From Falsirhodobacter algicola (GTDB lineage Bacteria; Pseudomonadota; Alphaproteobacteria; Rhodobacterales; Rhodobacteraceae), in NCBI RefSeq assembly GCF_018279165.1, contig NZ_CP047289.1, forward strand, positions 1,114,501 to 1,178,500: a stretch of DNA of 64,000 nt. Direction: 5' to 3'. Of the stretch, positions 1-8,095 are shown piece by piece. The position numbers and the translations under genes were made by a program. The notes under the pieces are model-generated. The model was not told where the DNA came from. It made no database searches and saw nothing but the letters and a program-made list of their open reading frames with translations. Positions within the stretch are counted from its first letter, which is position 1. The number at the start of each line of letters is the position of its first letter.

Positions 1-431
1 TCGTGCACGCCCTTGCGCGGGATGATGCCCGGAGCCTTCACGTCGGCCACGCGGCGCTCGGTCGCGGCGATCGGACCTTTGCCGTCCAGCGGGTTGCCCA
101 GCGCGTCAACCACGCGGCCCAGCAGCGCGTCGCCCACCGGAACGTCCACGATGGAGTTCGTGCGCTTGACCGTGTCGCCTTCCTTGATGCCGCTATCGGA
201 CCCGAAGATCACGATGCCGACATTGTCGACCTCGAGGTTCAGGGCCATGCCGCGGATGCCGCCGGGGAATTCGACCATCTCGCCGGCCTGGACCTTGTCC
301 AGACCGTGCACGCGGGCAATCCCGTCGCCGACCGACAGCACGCGGCCGATCTCGGCCACTTCGGCATCCTGACCGAAGTTCTTGATCTGCTCCTTGAGGA
401 TCGCAGAGATCTCAGCAGCCTGGATTGCCAT
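1..431 (-). CDS. atpA: F1F0 ATP synthase subunit alpha, N-terminal part
   Basis: The minus strand from the ATG at 431 encodes [19 protein letters not shown] and continues to the window edge, giving 143 complete codons. The N-terminal helix, the [11 protein letters not shown] segment and the [13 protein letters not shown] segment are diagnostic of the alpha subunit of the F1 catalytic hexamer, which carries non-catalytic nucleotide sites in oxidative ATP synthesis. The Walker A loop lies beyond the edge. The gene follows atpH with a one-base TAATG overlap, the usual atpHAGDC order of alphaproteobacteria, where the F0 genes sit elsewhere. Identification is secure; only the length is unknown because the gene is cut. 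Confidence 0.97.
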   Translation of the reverse strand, partial: MAIQAAEISAILKEQIKNFGQDAEVAEIGRVLSVGDGIARVHGLDKVQAGEMVEFPGGIRGMALNLEVDNVGIVIFGSDSGIKEGDTVKRTNSIVDVPVGDALLGRVVDALGNPLDGKGPIAATERRVADVKAPGIIPRKGVH

Positions 432-991
432 TATCCAACCTCTTTCATAGCATTCTTGAGAGCCGCGAGCTTCGAACGGACCGAAGTGTCGATCATCGTC
501 GAACCGAGCTTCACGACAAGACCGCCGATCAGCGACTCGTCCACGGCGGTTTTGAGTTTCACGTCCTTGCCGGCCTTCGCCTTCAGCGTCGCCGAAAGCT
601 TCGCGGCCTGATCCGGCGTCAGCGCCTGCGCCGAGGTCACCTCGGCCAGCACTTCACCCCGATCGTCGGCGATCATCGCGCGCAGCGCCGCGATCATGCG
701 CGGCAGGGCGAACAGGCGCCGCTTGGCCGCCATCACCGACAGGCTGTTCACCATAAGCTCCGACAGGCCCATCGCCTGACCGACCGCGCGGATGCCCGCC
801 TGCTGGTCGGCCCGCGAATAGACCGGGGAGGCGATCAGGTCCCGCAGATCGGCGCTGCTGTCCAGCGCCGCGTCCAGCGCGTCCAGATTGGATTCAAGCG
901 TGTTGACGGAGTTGGCATCCTTCGCCAGTTCGAAAACTGCGGTCGCGTAGCGTGTCGCGATGCCAGTGGAAATCGAGGCCGGTTCAGACAC
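431..991 (-). CDS. atpH: F1F0 ATP synthase subunit delta
   Basis: This 186-residue protein is the delta (OSCP-like) subunit that ties the F1 head to the peripheral stalk. The GTG start at 991 gives [20 protein letters not shown], the typical alphaproteobacterial N terminus, with an AAAGGG ribosome-binding site 4-5 bases upstream. The open frame could extend upstream to 1057, but that extension lacks family similarity. The length matches the family (about 180-190). The C-terminal [19 protein letters not shown] segment is the conserved delta signature. The stop codon overlaps the atpA start by one base, so the two are translationally coupled. Confidence 0.95.
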   Translation of the reverse strand: MSEPASISTGIATRYATAVFELAKDANSVNTLESNLDALDAALDSSADLRDLIASPVYSRADQQAGIRAVGQAMGLSELMVNSLSVMAAKRRLFALPRMIAALRAMIADDRGEVLAEVTSAQALTPDQAAKLSATLKAKAGKDVKLKTAVDESLIGGLVVKLGSTMIDTSVRSKLAALKNAMKEVG

Positions 992-1081
992 TTCAACCCT
1001 TTCGATGTTCTGCCCCCGCCAGGGCGCGGCCGTTGCGGGGCTTTCACATGCGCACAATCATCGTGCACACAAGCTGGCAGT

Positions 1082-1110
1082 CGAATAGCAGAGGCATCCC
1101 GGTGCCGCAA
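1082..1110 (-). promoter_or_regulatory. candidate promoter for the atp operon
   Basis: On the minus strand TTGCGG (1110-1105) and TATTCG (1087-1082) are separated by 17 bases, giving a leader of about 85 nt before the atpH GTG. Spacing is ideal and the hexamers are moderate matches to sigma-70. This is inferred from pattern only. Confidence 0.4.
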
Positions 1111-1122
1111 CTGTGAAGCCGC

Positions 1123-1144
1123 GGCCGGAGGCGCATTTCCGGCC
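1123..1144. other. perfect 7-bp stem-loop between methyltransferase gene and atpH
   Basis: GGCCGGA (1123-1129) and TCCGGCC (1138-1144) are reverse complements around an 8-base loop. There is no T-tract on the minus strand side, so it is not a canonical terminator. It lies just upstream of the proposed atp promoter and might be an operator. Confidence 0.35.
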
Positions 1145-1193
1145 CCCTCCATACCATCGGCGGCCTAGTTGTGGCAACATGTCGCAGAGCATC

Positions 1194-1952
1194 TCACCAG
1201 TGTCGAGGTGCCGGAAGCTGGGCCGGTGCGGCCACCCCCTCCAGCACGCGCAAGGGCCGGGTGACGGCGGCCTTCAGTCCGGGCTTGCGCGGGGCATAGA
1301 CCTGTTTGGACACCTCCACCATGACCACGCCGCCGGCCAGCCACGGCGTCATCCGCCGCCCCACCCGCTCCCACATCCCCGACGTGCGCAGCCAGAACCG
1401 CTTGTGCGAGGGCGGCGAGAACAGCGCCCGCTGCGCCCGTTCGGGAACGAAGTTGTGACGGCGCAACTGCGCCTCCAGCTGGTTGGTGGAATAGGGACGC
1501 CCGAAGCCGAAGGGCGTACGCTCGCTGCGCGCCCAAAGGCCGGACCGGTTCGGCACGATGAACAGCGCCCGCGCGCCCGGCCCCATCACGCGCCAGCACT
1601 CCTCCAGCAGGGCGGCCTGCTGGTCCGACGGCTCCAGCCCGTGCAGGACGACCAGCTTGTCGGCCATCCCCGTCTCCAGCGGCCAATTCGTCTCTTCGGC
1701 CAGAACGGAGACGTTCTCCATCCCGGCGGGCCATGGCATGACCCCTTGCGGCGCAGGCATCACCCCGATCACGCGGCGCGCATCCTGAAGGTAGGGGCGC
1801 AGCAGCGGCACCGCAAAGCCGAAGCCCACGACCGTCTGGCCCTGCGCCTCGGGCCAGATCTCGGTCACGCGGTCGCGGATCGCGCGCTGCGCCACGCGGC
1901 CCAGCTGCGTGCGGTAATAGAAGTTCCGCAGATCCAAGACATCGAGATACAT
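1194..1952 (-). CDS. class I SAM-dependent methyltransferase (type 11)
   Basis: This 252-residue protein resembles Methyltransf_11 enzymes. It has a degenerate SAM-binding turn ([15 protein letters not shown], about residues 41-55) in place of GxGxG, the acidic/hydrophobic [11 protein letters not shown] strand where the family has motif II, and the [21 protein letters not shown] segment typical of motif III. The C-terminal third, with [14 protein letters not shown], is not assigned. The substrate cannot be told from sequence. The gene is divergent from gloB. The ATG at 1952 is the only plausible start. The weakened glycine loop makes catalytic activity less certain than the fold. Confidence 0.8.
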   Translation of the reverse strand: MYLDVLDLRNFYYRTQLGRVAQRAIRDRVTEIWPEAQGQTVVGFGFAVPLLRPYLQDARRVIGVMPAPQGVMPWPAGMENVSVLAEETNWPLETGMADKLVVLHGLEPSDQQAALLEECWRVMGPGARALFIVPNRSGLWARSERTPFGFGRPYSTNQLEAQLRRHNFVPERAQRALFSPPSHKRFWLRTSGMWERVGRRMTPWLAGGVVMVEVSKQVYAPRKPGLKAAVTRPLRVLEGVAAPAQLPAPRHW

Positions 1953-2016
1953 TGCGAAGGGACCGTTTTGGTGGCGATGATCGTTGGAACCCTAGTCCTC
2001 GACCGAAGGAAAAGCC

Positions 2017-2778
2017 ATGACGATCGACCTTCTGACGATTCCCTGCCTGCGCGACAACTATGCCTTTCTGGCCTTCGACGCCGAACACCGCCGCGCGATC
2101 TGCGTCGATGTCCCCGAGGCGAACCCGATCCTTGCGGTGCTGTCGGCGCGGGAATGGGATCTGACGCATATCCTGCTGACACACCATCACGACGACCATG
2201 TGGAGGGCGTGGCCAAGCTGCGCGCCGCCACGGGTGCCACCGTGGTGGGCGCGGCCGCTGATACGCACCGCCTGCCCCCGCTCGACATCGCCCTGCGCGA
2301 AGGCGACCGGCTGGATGTGCTGGACACCTCGGTCGAGGTGCTGGATGTGCCGGGGCACACGGTCGGCCATATCGCCTTCGTCATGCGGGAGGCGGGGCTG
2401 GCCTTCACGGGCGACAGCCTAATGGCGGGCGGCTGCGGGCGGCTGTTCGAAGGCTCTCCCGCGCAGATGTGGCACAGCCTTCAGAAGCTGGCGGCCCTGC
2501 CCGCCGACACGCGGATCTGCTCGGGCCACGAATACACCCAGTCGAACCTGCGCTTCGCCGCAACTCTTGAACCGGAAAATCCCGCTCTTATCTCCCGTAT
2601 CGAAGCGGTGGACGCGGCCCGGAGCGAAGGGCGCCCCACCGTCCCGTCCCGTCTGGACGAAGAACTGTCCACCAACCCCTTCCTTCGCCCCGCTTTGCTG
2701 AAGGCAGCTCTCGGCATGCCGGATGCGGACGATGCCGCCGTCTTCGCCGAGATCCGCGCACGGAAGGACAATTTCTAG
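2017..2778 (+). CDS. gloB: hydroxyacylglutathione hydrolase (glyoxalase II)
   Basis: This 253-residue metallo-beta-lactamase-fold enzyme hydrolyses S-lactoylglutathione to lactate and glutathione, the second step of methylglyoxal detoxification in the cytosol. The binuclear metal motif THHHDDH lies at residues 55-61. Further ligands are seen in VPGHTVGH (around 114), FTGDSLMAGGCGRLF and SGHEYT. The C terminus carries the glyoxalase II-specific substrate domain ending RARKDNF, and the length is normal for the family. A GAAGGAAAA ribosome-binding site precedes the ATG. It is divergent from the methyltransferase gene. Confidence 0.96.
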   Translation: MTIDLLTIPCLRDNYAFLAFDAEHRRAICVDVPEANPILAVLSAREWDLTHILLTHHHDDHVEGVAKLRAATGATVVGAAADTHRLPPLDIALREGDRLDVLDTSVEVLDVPGHTVGHIAFVMREAGLAFTGDSLMAGGCGRLFEGSPAQMWHSLQKLAALPADTRICSGHEYTQSNLRFAATLEPENPALISRIEAVDAARSEGRPTVPSRLDEELSTNPFLRPALLKAALGMPDADDAAVFAEIRARKDNF

Positions 2779-2779
2779 G

Positions 2780-2833
2780 CGCCGCTCGCGGCGGAGTTCA
2801 CGATTTGCTGCCAAATGATGTGAAAGGCAGCAA
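2780..2833. other. two stem-loops downstream of gloB
   Basis: CGCCG-CTCG-CGGCG at 2780-2793 starts right after the gloB stop codon. TTGCTGCC (2805-2812) pairs perfectly with GGCAGCAA (2826-2833) around a 13-base loop. Neither has a following T-tract, so they may stabilise the gloB mRNA end or act as an operator ahead of clpA rather than terminate. Confidence 0.4.
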
Positions 2834-2842
2834 GAACGATAT

Positions 2843-2875
2843 TCCCTCTTGAAGCGCGGGCCCAATACCCGATCT
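2843..2875 (+). promoter_or_regulatory. RpoH (sigma-32)-like promoter for clpA
   Basis: TTCCCTCTTGAA (2842-2853) followed after 14 bases by CCCGATCT (2868-2875) closely matches the heat-shock sigma consensus (CTTGAA, 13-17 bases, CCCCATnT). It lies about 70 bases upstream of the clpA GTG. Heat-shock control of clp genes fits known biology; the assignment itself is inferred. Confidence 0.5.
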
Positions 2876-2941
2876 TCTATGGGTAAGAGGCAACGGTCGT
2901 CCGGCTTCGGCCCCGACCCGCAAGAACAGGAGCACCCCACC

Positions 2942-5263
2942 GTGCCATCGTTTTCCAACACTCTTGAGCAAGCCATCCACGGCGCCCTGGCGCTTGCGAA
3001 CGCCCGCCGCCACGAACTCGCCACACTCGAACATCTGCTGCTTGCCCTGCTGGACGAACCGGATGCCTCGCGGGTCATGAAGGCCTGCGCCGTCGATACG
3101 GACGAGCTGCGCAAGACCCTCGTCGATTTCATCGACGACGACCTCGCGACGCTGGTGACGACCGTCGAAGGTTCCGAAGCGGTGCCGACCGCCGCCTTCC
3201 AACGCGTGATCCAACGCGCGGCGATCCATGTCCAAAGCTCCGGCCGGACCGAGGTGACGGGCGCGAACGTGCTGGTCGCCATCTTTGCCGAGCGCGAATC
3301 CAACGCCGCCTATTTCCTGCAAGAGCAGGACATGACGCGCTATGATGCGGTGAACTTCATCGCCCATGGCGTGGCCAAGAACCCCGAATACGGCGAGCAG
3401 CGCGATGTCTCCGGCGCCGAAGAGGGGCTTCATCACGAAACCCCGAAGGCCGAAGCCGGAGAGGCCAAGGAATCGGCGCTGTCGAAATACTGCGTCGATC
3501 TGAACGTGAAGGCCCGCAAGGGCGATGTGGACCCGCTGATCGGCCGCGAGGCCGAGGTGGAGCGCTGCATTCAGGTCCTTTGCCGCCGCCGCAAGAACAA
3601 CCCGTTGCTGGTGGGCGATCCGGGCGTGGGCAAGACGGCCATCGCCGAAGGCCTTGCATGGAAGATCATCAACAATCAGGTGCCGGACATTCTGGCACGG
3701 GCGACGATCTACAGCCTCGACATGGGGGCGCTGCTGGCCGGAACCCGGTATCGCGGCGATTTCGAAGAACGTCTCAAGGCCGTCGTGAAGGAAATGGAGG
3801 AGCACCCGAACGCGGTCCTCTTCATCGACGAGATTCACACCGTAATCGGTGCGGGTGCCACCTCGGGCGGGGCGATGGATGCTTCGAACCTGCTGAAACC
3901 CGCGCTGGCGGGCGGCAAGCTGCGGACCATGGGCTCCACCACCTATAAGGAGTTCCGTCAGCACTTCGAAAAGGACCGCGCCCTGTCGCGCCGGTTCCAG
4001 AAGATCGACGTGAACGAGCCGTCGCTGCCCGATGCGATCAAGATCCTGATGGGTCTGAAGCCGCATTTCGAGGATCACCACGACATCCGCTATACCAGCG
4101 ATGCGATCAAGACGGCGGTGGAGCTTGCCTCGCGCTACATCAACGACCGCAAGCTGCCGGATTCGGCGATCGACGTGATCGATGAGGCCGGTGCGGCCCA
4201 GCACCTGCTGGCCGATTCCAAACGCCGCAAGACGATCGGCGTGAAGGAGATCGAAACGGTGGTCGCCAAGATCGCCCGCATCCCCCCGAAGAACGTCTCT
4301 AAGGACGATGCGGAGGTGCTGCGCGATCTGGAACCGACGCTGAAGCGTGTGGTCTTCGGACAGGACGCGGCGATCACGGCGCTGGCCTCGGCGATCAAGC
4401 TGGCGCGTGCCGGGCTTCGCGAGCCTGAAAAGCCGATCGGCAACTACCTCTTTGCTGGCCCCACGGGCGTCGGCAAGACCGAGGTGGCCAAGCAGCTCGC
4501 CTCGACGCTGGGTGTGGAACTGCTGCGCTTCGACATGTCGGAATACATGGAGAAGCACGCCGTCTCGCGGCTGATCGGTGCGCCTCCGGGCTATGTCGGC
4601 TTCGATCAGGGCGGCATGCTGACCGACGGCGTGGACCAGCACCCCCATTGCGTGCTGCTGCTGGACGAGATCGAGAAGGCGCACCCGGATGTCTACAACA
4701 TCCTGTTGCAGGTCATGGATCACGGCAAACTGACGGACCATAACGGCCGGCAGGTGGATTTCCGCAACGTGATCCTGATCATGACCTCGAACGCGGGCGC
4801 GTCGGACATGCAGAAGGCCGCGATCGGCTTTGGCCGCGACCGCCGCACCGGCGAGGATACCGCCGCGATCGAGCGGACCTTCACGCCGGAGTTCCGCAAC
4901 CGTCTCGATGCCGTCATCTCCTTCGCGCCGCTGCCGAAGGACGTGATCCTGCAGGTGGTGGAGAAGTTCGTGCTGCAACTCGAAGCGCAGCTCATGGATC
5001 GCAACGTCCATATCGAACTGACGCCGGAGGCCGCCCGTTGGCTGGGTGACAAAGGGTATGACGACCGGATGGGCGCACGCCCGCTCGGCCGCGTGATCCA
5101 AGAGAACATCAAGAAGCCTCTGGCCGAGGAGCTTCTGTTCGGTCGCCTGACGAAGGGCGGCGTGGTCAAGGTCGTCATGAAGGACGACAAGATCGAATTG
5201 GAGATCGACGAGCAGAAAGGGCGGCTGACCAATCAGCGCCCGCCCCTGCTGACCGCCGAATGA
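2942..5263 (+). CDS. clpA: ATP-dependent Clp protease ATP-binding subunit ClpA
   Basis: This 773-residue AAA+ unfoldase feeds substrates, including N-degron proteins, into ClpP. The N domain (residues 1-150, two Clp_N repeats) is followed by an acidic linker, a first nucleotide domain with GDPGVGKT at 225-232 and [13 protein letters not shown], and a second with GPTGVGKT near 507-514 and [13 protein letters not shown]. The missing middle coiled-coil and the linker place it in ClpA rather than ClpB. The frame is open from 2849, but the GTG at 2942 has an AGGAG site and yields the family N terminus [12 protein letters not shown]. No clpS neighbour is present. A strong terminator follows. Confidence 0.97.
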   Translation: MPSFSNTLEQAIHGALALANARRHELATLEHLLLALLDEPDASRVMKACAVDTDELRKTLVDFIDDDLATLVTTVEGSEAVPTAAFQRVIQRAAIHVQSSGRTEVTGANVLVAIFAERESNAAYFLQEQDMTRYDAVNFIAHGVAKNPEYGEQRDVSGAEEGLHHETPKAEAGEAKESALSKYCVDLNVKARKGDVDPLIGREAEVERCIQVLCRRRKNNPLLVGDPGVGKTAIAEGLAWKIINNQVPDILARATIYSLDMGALLAGTRYRGDFEERLKAVVKEMEEHPNAVLFIDEIHTVIGAGATSGGAMDASNLLKPALAGGKLRTMGSTTYKEFRQHFEKDRALSRRFQKIDVNEPSLPDAIKILMGLKPHFEDHHDIRYTSDAIKTAVELASRYINDRKLPDSAIDVIDEAGAAQHLLADSKRRKTIGVKEIETVVAKIARIPPKNVSKDDAEVLRDLEPTLKRVVFGQDAAITALASAIKLARAGLREPEKPIGNYLFAGPTGVGKTEVAKQLASTLGVELLRFDMSEYMEKHAVSRLIGAPPGYVGFDQGGMLTDGVDQHPHCVLLLDEIEKAHPDVYNILLQVMDHGKLTDHNGRQVDFRNVILIMTSNAGASDMQKAAIGFGRDRRTGEDTAAIERTFTPEFRNRLDAVISFAPLPKDVILQVVEKFVLQLEAQLMDRNVHIELTPEAARWLGDKGYDDRMGARPLGRVIQENIKKPLAEELLFGRLTKGGVVKVVMKDDKIELEIDEQKGRLTNQRPPLLTAE

Positions 5264-5267
5264 GACG

Positions 5268-5297
5268 AAAAGGCCCGCCATCACGGCGGGCCTTTTT
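5268..5297. terminator. bidirectional rho-independent terminator, clpA/DUF2125
   Basis: GGCCCGCC (5272-5279) and GGCGGGCC (5285-5292) form an 8-bp stem with loop ATCAC. It is flanked by AAAA on the left and TTTTT on the right, so it can stop transcription from clpA and from the convergent gene. Confidence 0.93.
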
Positions 5298-5305
5298 CTT
5301 GTCCG

Positions 5306-6244
5306 TCAGCGCAGGCGTGGCGCGGGGCCGAGGGGCAGCGGGCCGAAGCGCACCTCCCCGCCCGACAGGATCAGCGGCAGTTCCAGCGTGCCGTCGGCGG
5401 CCATCATGCGGAATGCGCCTTCCAGCATATCCACCCGGTTCGCCGGGATGACCCCGGCGGCCACGGCGGTATCCAGCGCATCGGGCCAATTCTCCAGCCG
5501 CAGGGTCAGATCACCGGCCGCGAATCCCCGCGCATCCGCGAGGATATGGCCCGACCCGGTGACGGCCATCTTGCCGAAGCGCAGATCGAAGCTGCTCAGG
5601 GTGATCTCATCGATCGGCACGGCGACGGCATCGGGCAGATCGTCGATCCGCTCGGCCAATGTGGCGGTGGCGTCCATGCTCAGGCTGCCATCGTCCAGAT
5701 CGATGATGTCCGAGGTCAGCGCCAGCCCGTCCGCCTGCAGCGTCAAATGATGCGACCGGGCCGACACGCGGTCCGATGTCGCGCGGATGCCGCTCGCCGT
5801 CAGCTCGCCCATCGCCATGCTCGCCGTCACGGCGCCGGTGGCCGCACGGGCCGCGACCGGCGCAAGATCGGTCGAAAGACGGACATGGCCCTCGGCCTCG
5901 GCGGCGTTCAGATCGATCTGCCCGGCGGGCGTTTCCAGCACCTGACGTTCCGGCAACGAGACGGTCACCCGAAGCGGCCACCATGCCGGCATCGATACCT
6001 CCGCCGCCGGGGCCTGCCAGCCCCAGCCCGATTTCGGATCGAAGATCGCCACCTGCCCCGAGGTCGCCCGGAAGGTCAGCGGGAAGCCCGAAACGGTCAT
6101 CCCCTCCACGGCGGCGCTGCGGCCCGAGGCCTCTTGCGCCGCCAGCCAATGTTCCACGCCGCCGCGGAACATCTTCGCGCCGACGAACCACCAGCCGCAA
6201 AAGGCGAGCGCCGCCACCACGATGATGCCCAGTATCGTCCGCAT
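5306..6244 (-). CDS. DUF2125 domain-containing envelope protein
   Basis: This 312-residue protein has an N-terminal hydrophobic segment (IIVVAALAFCGWWFVGAKMF, about residues 6-25) that should be a signal anchor, followed by a soluble domain rich in beta-strand patterns. The GVEHWLAAQEASGR and SGFPLTFRATSG segments are typical of the DUF2125 family, common in Rhodobacterales and Rhizobiales, whose function is unknown. The protein probably sits in the periplasm attached to the inner membrane. It is convergent with clpA across a shared terminator and divergent from the ChaC gene. Confidence 0.82.
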   Translation of the reverse strand: MRTILGIIVVAALAFCGWWFVGAKMFRGGVEHWLAAQEASGRSAAVEGMTVSGFPLTFRATSGQVAIFDPKSGWGWQAPAAEVSMPAWWPLRVTVSLPERQVLETPAGQIDLNAAEAEGHVRLSTDLAPVAARAATGAVTASMAMGELTASGIRATSDRVSARSHHLTLQADGLALTSDIIDLDDGSLSMDATATLAERIDDLPDAVAVPIDEITLSSFDLRFGKMAVTGSGHILADARGFAAGDLTLRLENWPDALDTAVAAGVIPANRVDMLEGAFRMMAADGTLELPLILSGGEVRFGPLPLGPAPRLR

Positions 6245-6306
6245 TGCACTTGCCCTTGTCGATGTTTAGCCAAGCCATAACGGCGGCATCGGGAAAGGGC
6301 CAGCAG

Positions 6307-6831
6307 ATGACAGAGCGGCTTTGGGTCTTCGGCTACGGCTCGCTGATCTGGGATCCCTGCTTCCCGGTGGAGCGGCGGGTTCTGGCACGGCTGGACGGCT
6401 GGCAGCGCAGCTTCTGCATGGCCTCGGTCCATTATCGGGGCACGCCCGACGCGCCGGGCCTCGTCCTTGCGCTGGATCGTGCGGAGGGGCACTTCTGTCA
6501 CGGCGTGGCCTTCCTCGTGGCCGAGGGCGCCGAGGATGCCGCCCTCGCCGCCCTGCGGGAGAGGGAACTGGTGTCCAGCGCCTATCTGGAAATGCGCCTG
6601 CCCCTTGCCGATCCTGCGGTGACGGCGCTGACCTATGTGATCGATCCGGGCCATGTGCAGTACTGCCGCCACGACGCGGAGACGCAGGCGCAGATCATCG
6701 CGCGGGCGCAGGGGGAGCGCGGGCCGAACCGCGATTACCTTGCGAATACGGTGCGTCACCTCGACGATCTGGGCATCCCCGATCCCGATCTGCACGAACT
6801 TGACCGCCGCGTACGCGATATCTCGCCTTGA
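6307..6831 (+). CDS. ChaC-type gamma-glutamylcyclotransferase
   Basis: This 174-residue protein belongs to the ChaC/GGCT family, which cleaves glutathione or gamma-glutamyl peptides to 5-oxoproline. The hallmark substrate loop FGYGSLIW is at residues 7-14, and the GHFCHGVAFLV and ALREREL segments (the latter supplying the catalytic glutamate) are present. The frame is open to 6244, but the ATG at 6307 has an AAAGGG site and directly precedes the family N terminus. The substrate is probably glutathione, inferred from family members. Confidence 0.9.
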   Translation: MTERLWVFGYGSLIWDPCFPVERRVLARLDGWQRSFCMASVHYRGTPDAPGLVLALDRAEGHFCHGVAFLVAEGAEDAALAALRERELVSSAYLEMRLPLADPAVTALTYVIDPGHVQYCRHDAETQAQIIARAQGERGPNRDYLANTVRHLDDLGIPDPDLHELDRRVRDISP

Positions 6832-6834
6832 CGG

Positions 6835-6863
6835 TTGGCAGGCGCGGTCCATGCCCCTAATGT
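6835..6863 (+). promoter_or_regulatory. sigma-70-type promoter for the MotA/MotB-like pair
   Basis: TTGGCA (6835-6840) and TAATGT (6858-6863) are exactly 17 bases apart. Initiation around 6870 would place the upstream ATG at 6851 outside the transcript and so favours the GTG at 6893 as the start of the next gene. Confidence 0.6.
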
Positions 6864-6892
6864 GGCGAGGAAAACCAGACAGCAGGCGCGCC

Positions 6893-8095
6893 GTGGACAG
6901 ACCTCTTACCGCCCTCCGCCCCGGACCGATCACCCGGCCGGAAAAAGTATTCACCCAGCCGCTGCGTCAGCTCGTGGTCATGGCGCTGGTCGTGCTGCTG
7001 GTGATGGCCGGCGTCGCCTTCGCATGGGCCCATCTGTGGCCGCTGTTCCTTGCCAAGAAATGGCTGAACGGATTCATCGCGCTGGTCTTCGTGATCGGCG
7101 TCGCCACCTGCTTTGCCAGCGTCATCCGCCTGATGCAGTCCGTCACATGGATCGAGGCCTTCGTGCAGCGCAAGGGCGTGCAATCCGAACCGCCCGGCAT
7201 GCTGCTGCCTCTGGCCAACATGCTGCGCTCCCGCTCGGCCAGCAGCCGCATTTCGGCAAGCTCGGCCCGCTCGATCCTCGATTCCGCGGGCGCGCGCCTC
7301 GATGAATCGCGCGAGGTGAGCCATTATCTCTCCAGCCTGCTGATCTTCCTTGGCCTTCTCGGCACCTTCTACGGGCTTGCGACCACCGTTCCGGCGCTGG
7401 TGGACACGATCCGCAGCCTTGCCCCGCAGGACGGGGTGCAGACCTCGGGGACCGAGATCCTCGGCACGCTGATGACCGGCCTGCAGAACCAGTTGGGCGG
7501 GATGGGCACAGCCTTCTCTTCCTCGCTTCTGGGGCTTGCAGGCTCGCTCGTGGTGGGGCTGCTGGCGCTCTTTGCCTCGCACTCGCAGACCCGCTTCCAT
7601 CAGGAGCTGGAGGAGTGGCTGTCCTCGATCACCCGGCTTGGTTTTGCCGATGGCGACGATGCGGGCGTCGCGGGCGTTCTGGACATGATGAGCCAGCAGA
7701 TGGACGAGCTGCGCGATCTCTTCGCCGAATCCGAAGCCGTGCGCCGCGCCAGCGATGACCGCGCGGGCCAGTTGGCCCATGCGATCGAAGGACTGCTGCA
7801 CCGCAGCACCGAGCAGGACGACGCCCATGCCCGCATGGCCGATGCCCAGACCGCCGCGCTGACCCGCATCGCCGAAGGGCAAGCCCGCATGGCCGACGCG
7901 ATGGAGGTGTCGGCCGCCAAGGACGCGCCCCATGCGGATGCCGAATACCGCGCGCGCCTGCGCTCCATCGACTCGCAGCTTTTGCGCCTTCTGGAGGAAC
8001 TGGCCGTCGGCCGCCAAGAAGCCGTGGCCGAGTTGCGCGCCGACCTCGCCCAACTGACGAGCACGCTGCGTCAGGCCGCCAAGGGTGAGATCTGA
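6893..8095 (+). CDS. MotA/TolQ/ExbB-family proton channel protein
   Basis: This 400-residue inner-membrane protein has four predicted transmembrane segments (about 26-48, 58-80, 146-170, 205-229). Between TM2 and TM3 is a cytoplasmic loop, and after TM4 a soluble tail of about 170 residues rich in charged and Ala/Gln helices. The LLIFLGLLGTFYGLATTVPAL and GGMGTAFSSSLLGLAGSLV segments are the conserved MotA/TolQ/ExbB pore helices. GTG 6893 was chosen because a good promoter overlaps the upstream ATG 6851 and AGCAGG sits 6-7 bases before it. The stop overlaps the MotB-like gene by one base. It is probably a stator-type motor pair of unknown target. Confidence 0.85.
   Translation: MDRPLTALRPGPITRPEKVFTQPLRQLVVMALVVLLVMAGVAFAWAHLWPLFLAKKWLNGFIALVFVIGVATCFASVIRLMQSVTWIEAFVQRKGVQSEPPGMLLPLANMLRSRSASSRISASSARSILDSAGARLDESREVSHYLSSLLIFLGLLGTFYGLATTVPALVDTIRSLAPQDGVQTSGTEILGTLMTGLQNQLGGMGTAFSSSLLGLAGSLVVGLLALFASHSQTRFHQELEEWLSSITRLGFADGDDAGVAGVLDMMSQQMDELRDLFAESEAVRRASDDRAGQLAHAIEGLLHRSTEQDDAHARMADAQTAALTRIAEGQARMADAMEVSAAKDAPHADAEYRARLRSIDSQLLRLLEELAVGRQEAVAELRADLAQLTSTLRQAAKGEI

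Noticed and set aside
2798-5284. 828-codon open frame on the minus strand opposite clpA
   Set aside because: ClpA on the plus strand has both Walker motifs and the correct length, and the minus frame has no family features.
6851-6892. Upstream ATG as the start of the MotA-like gene
   Set aside because: The TTGGCA-17-TAATGT promoter overlaps this ATG, so it would not be transcribed, and no ribosome-binding site precedes it.
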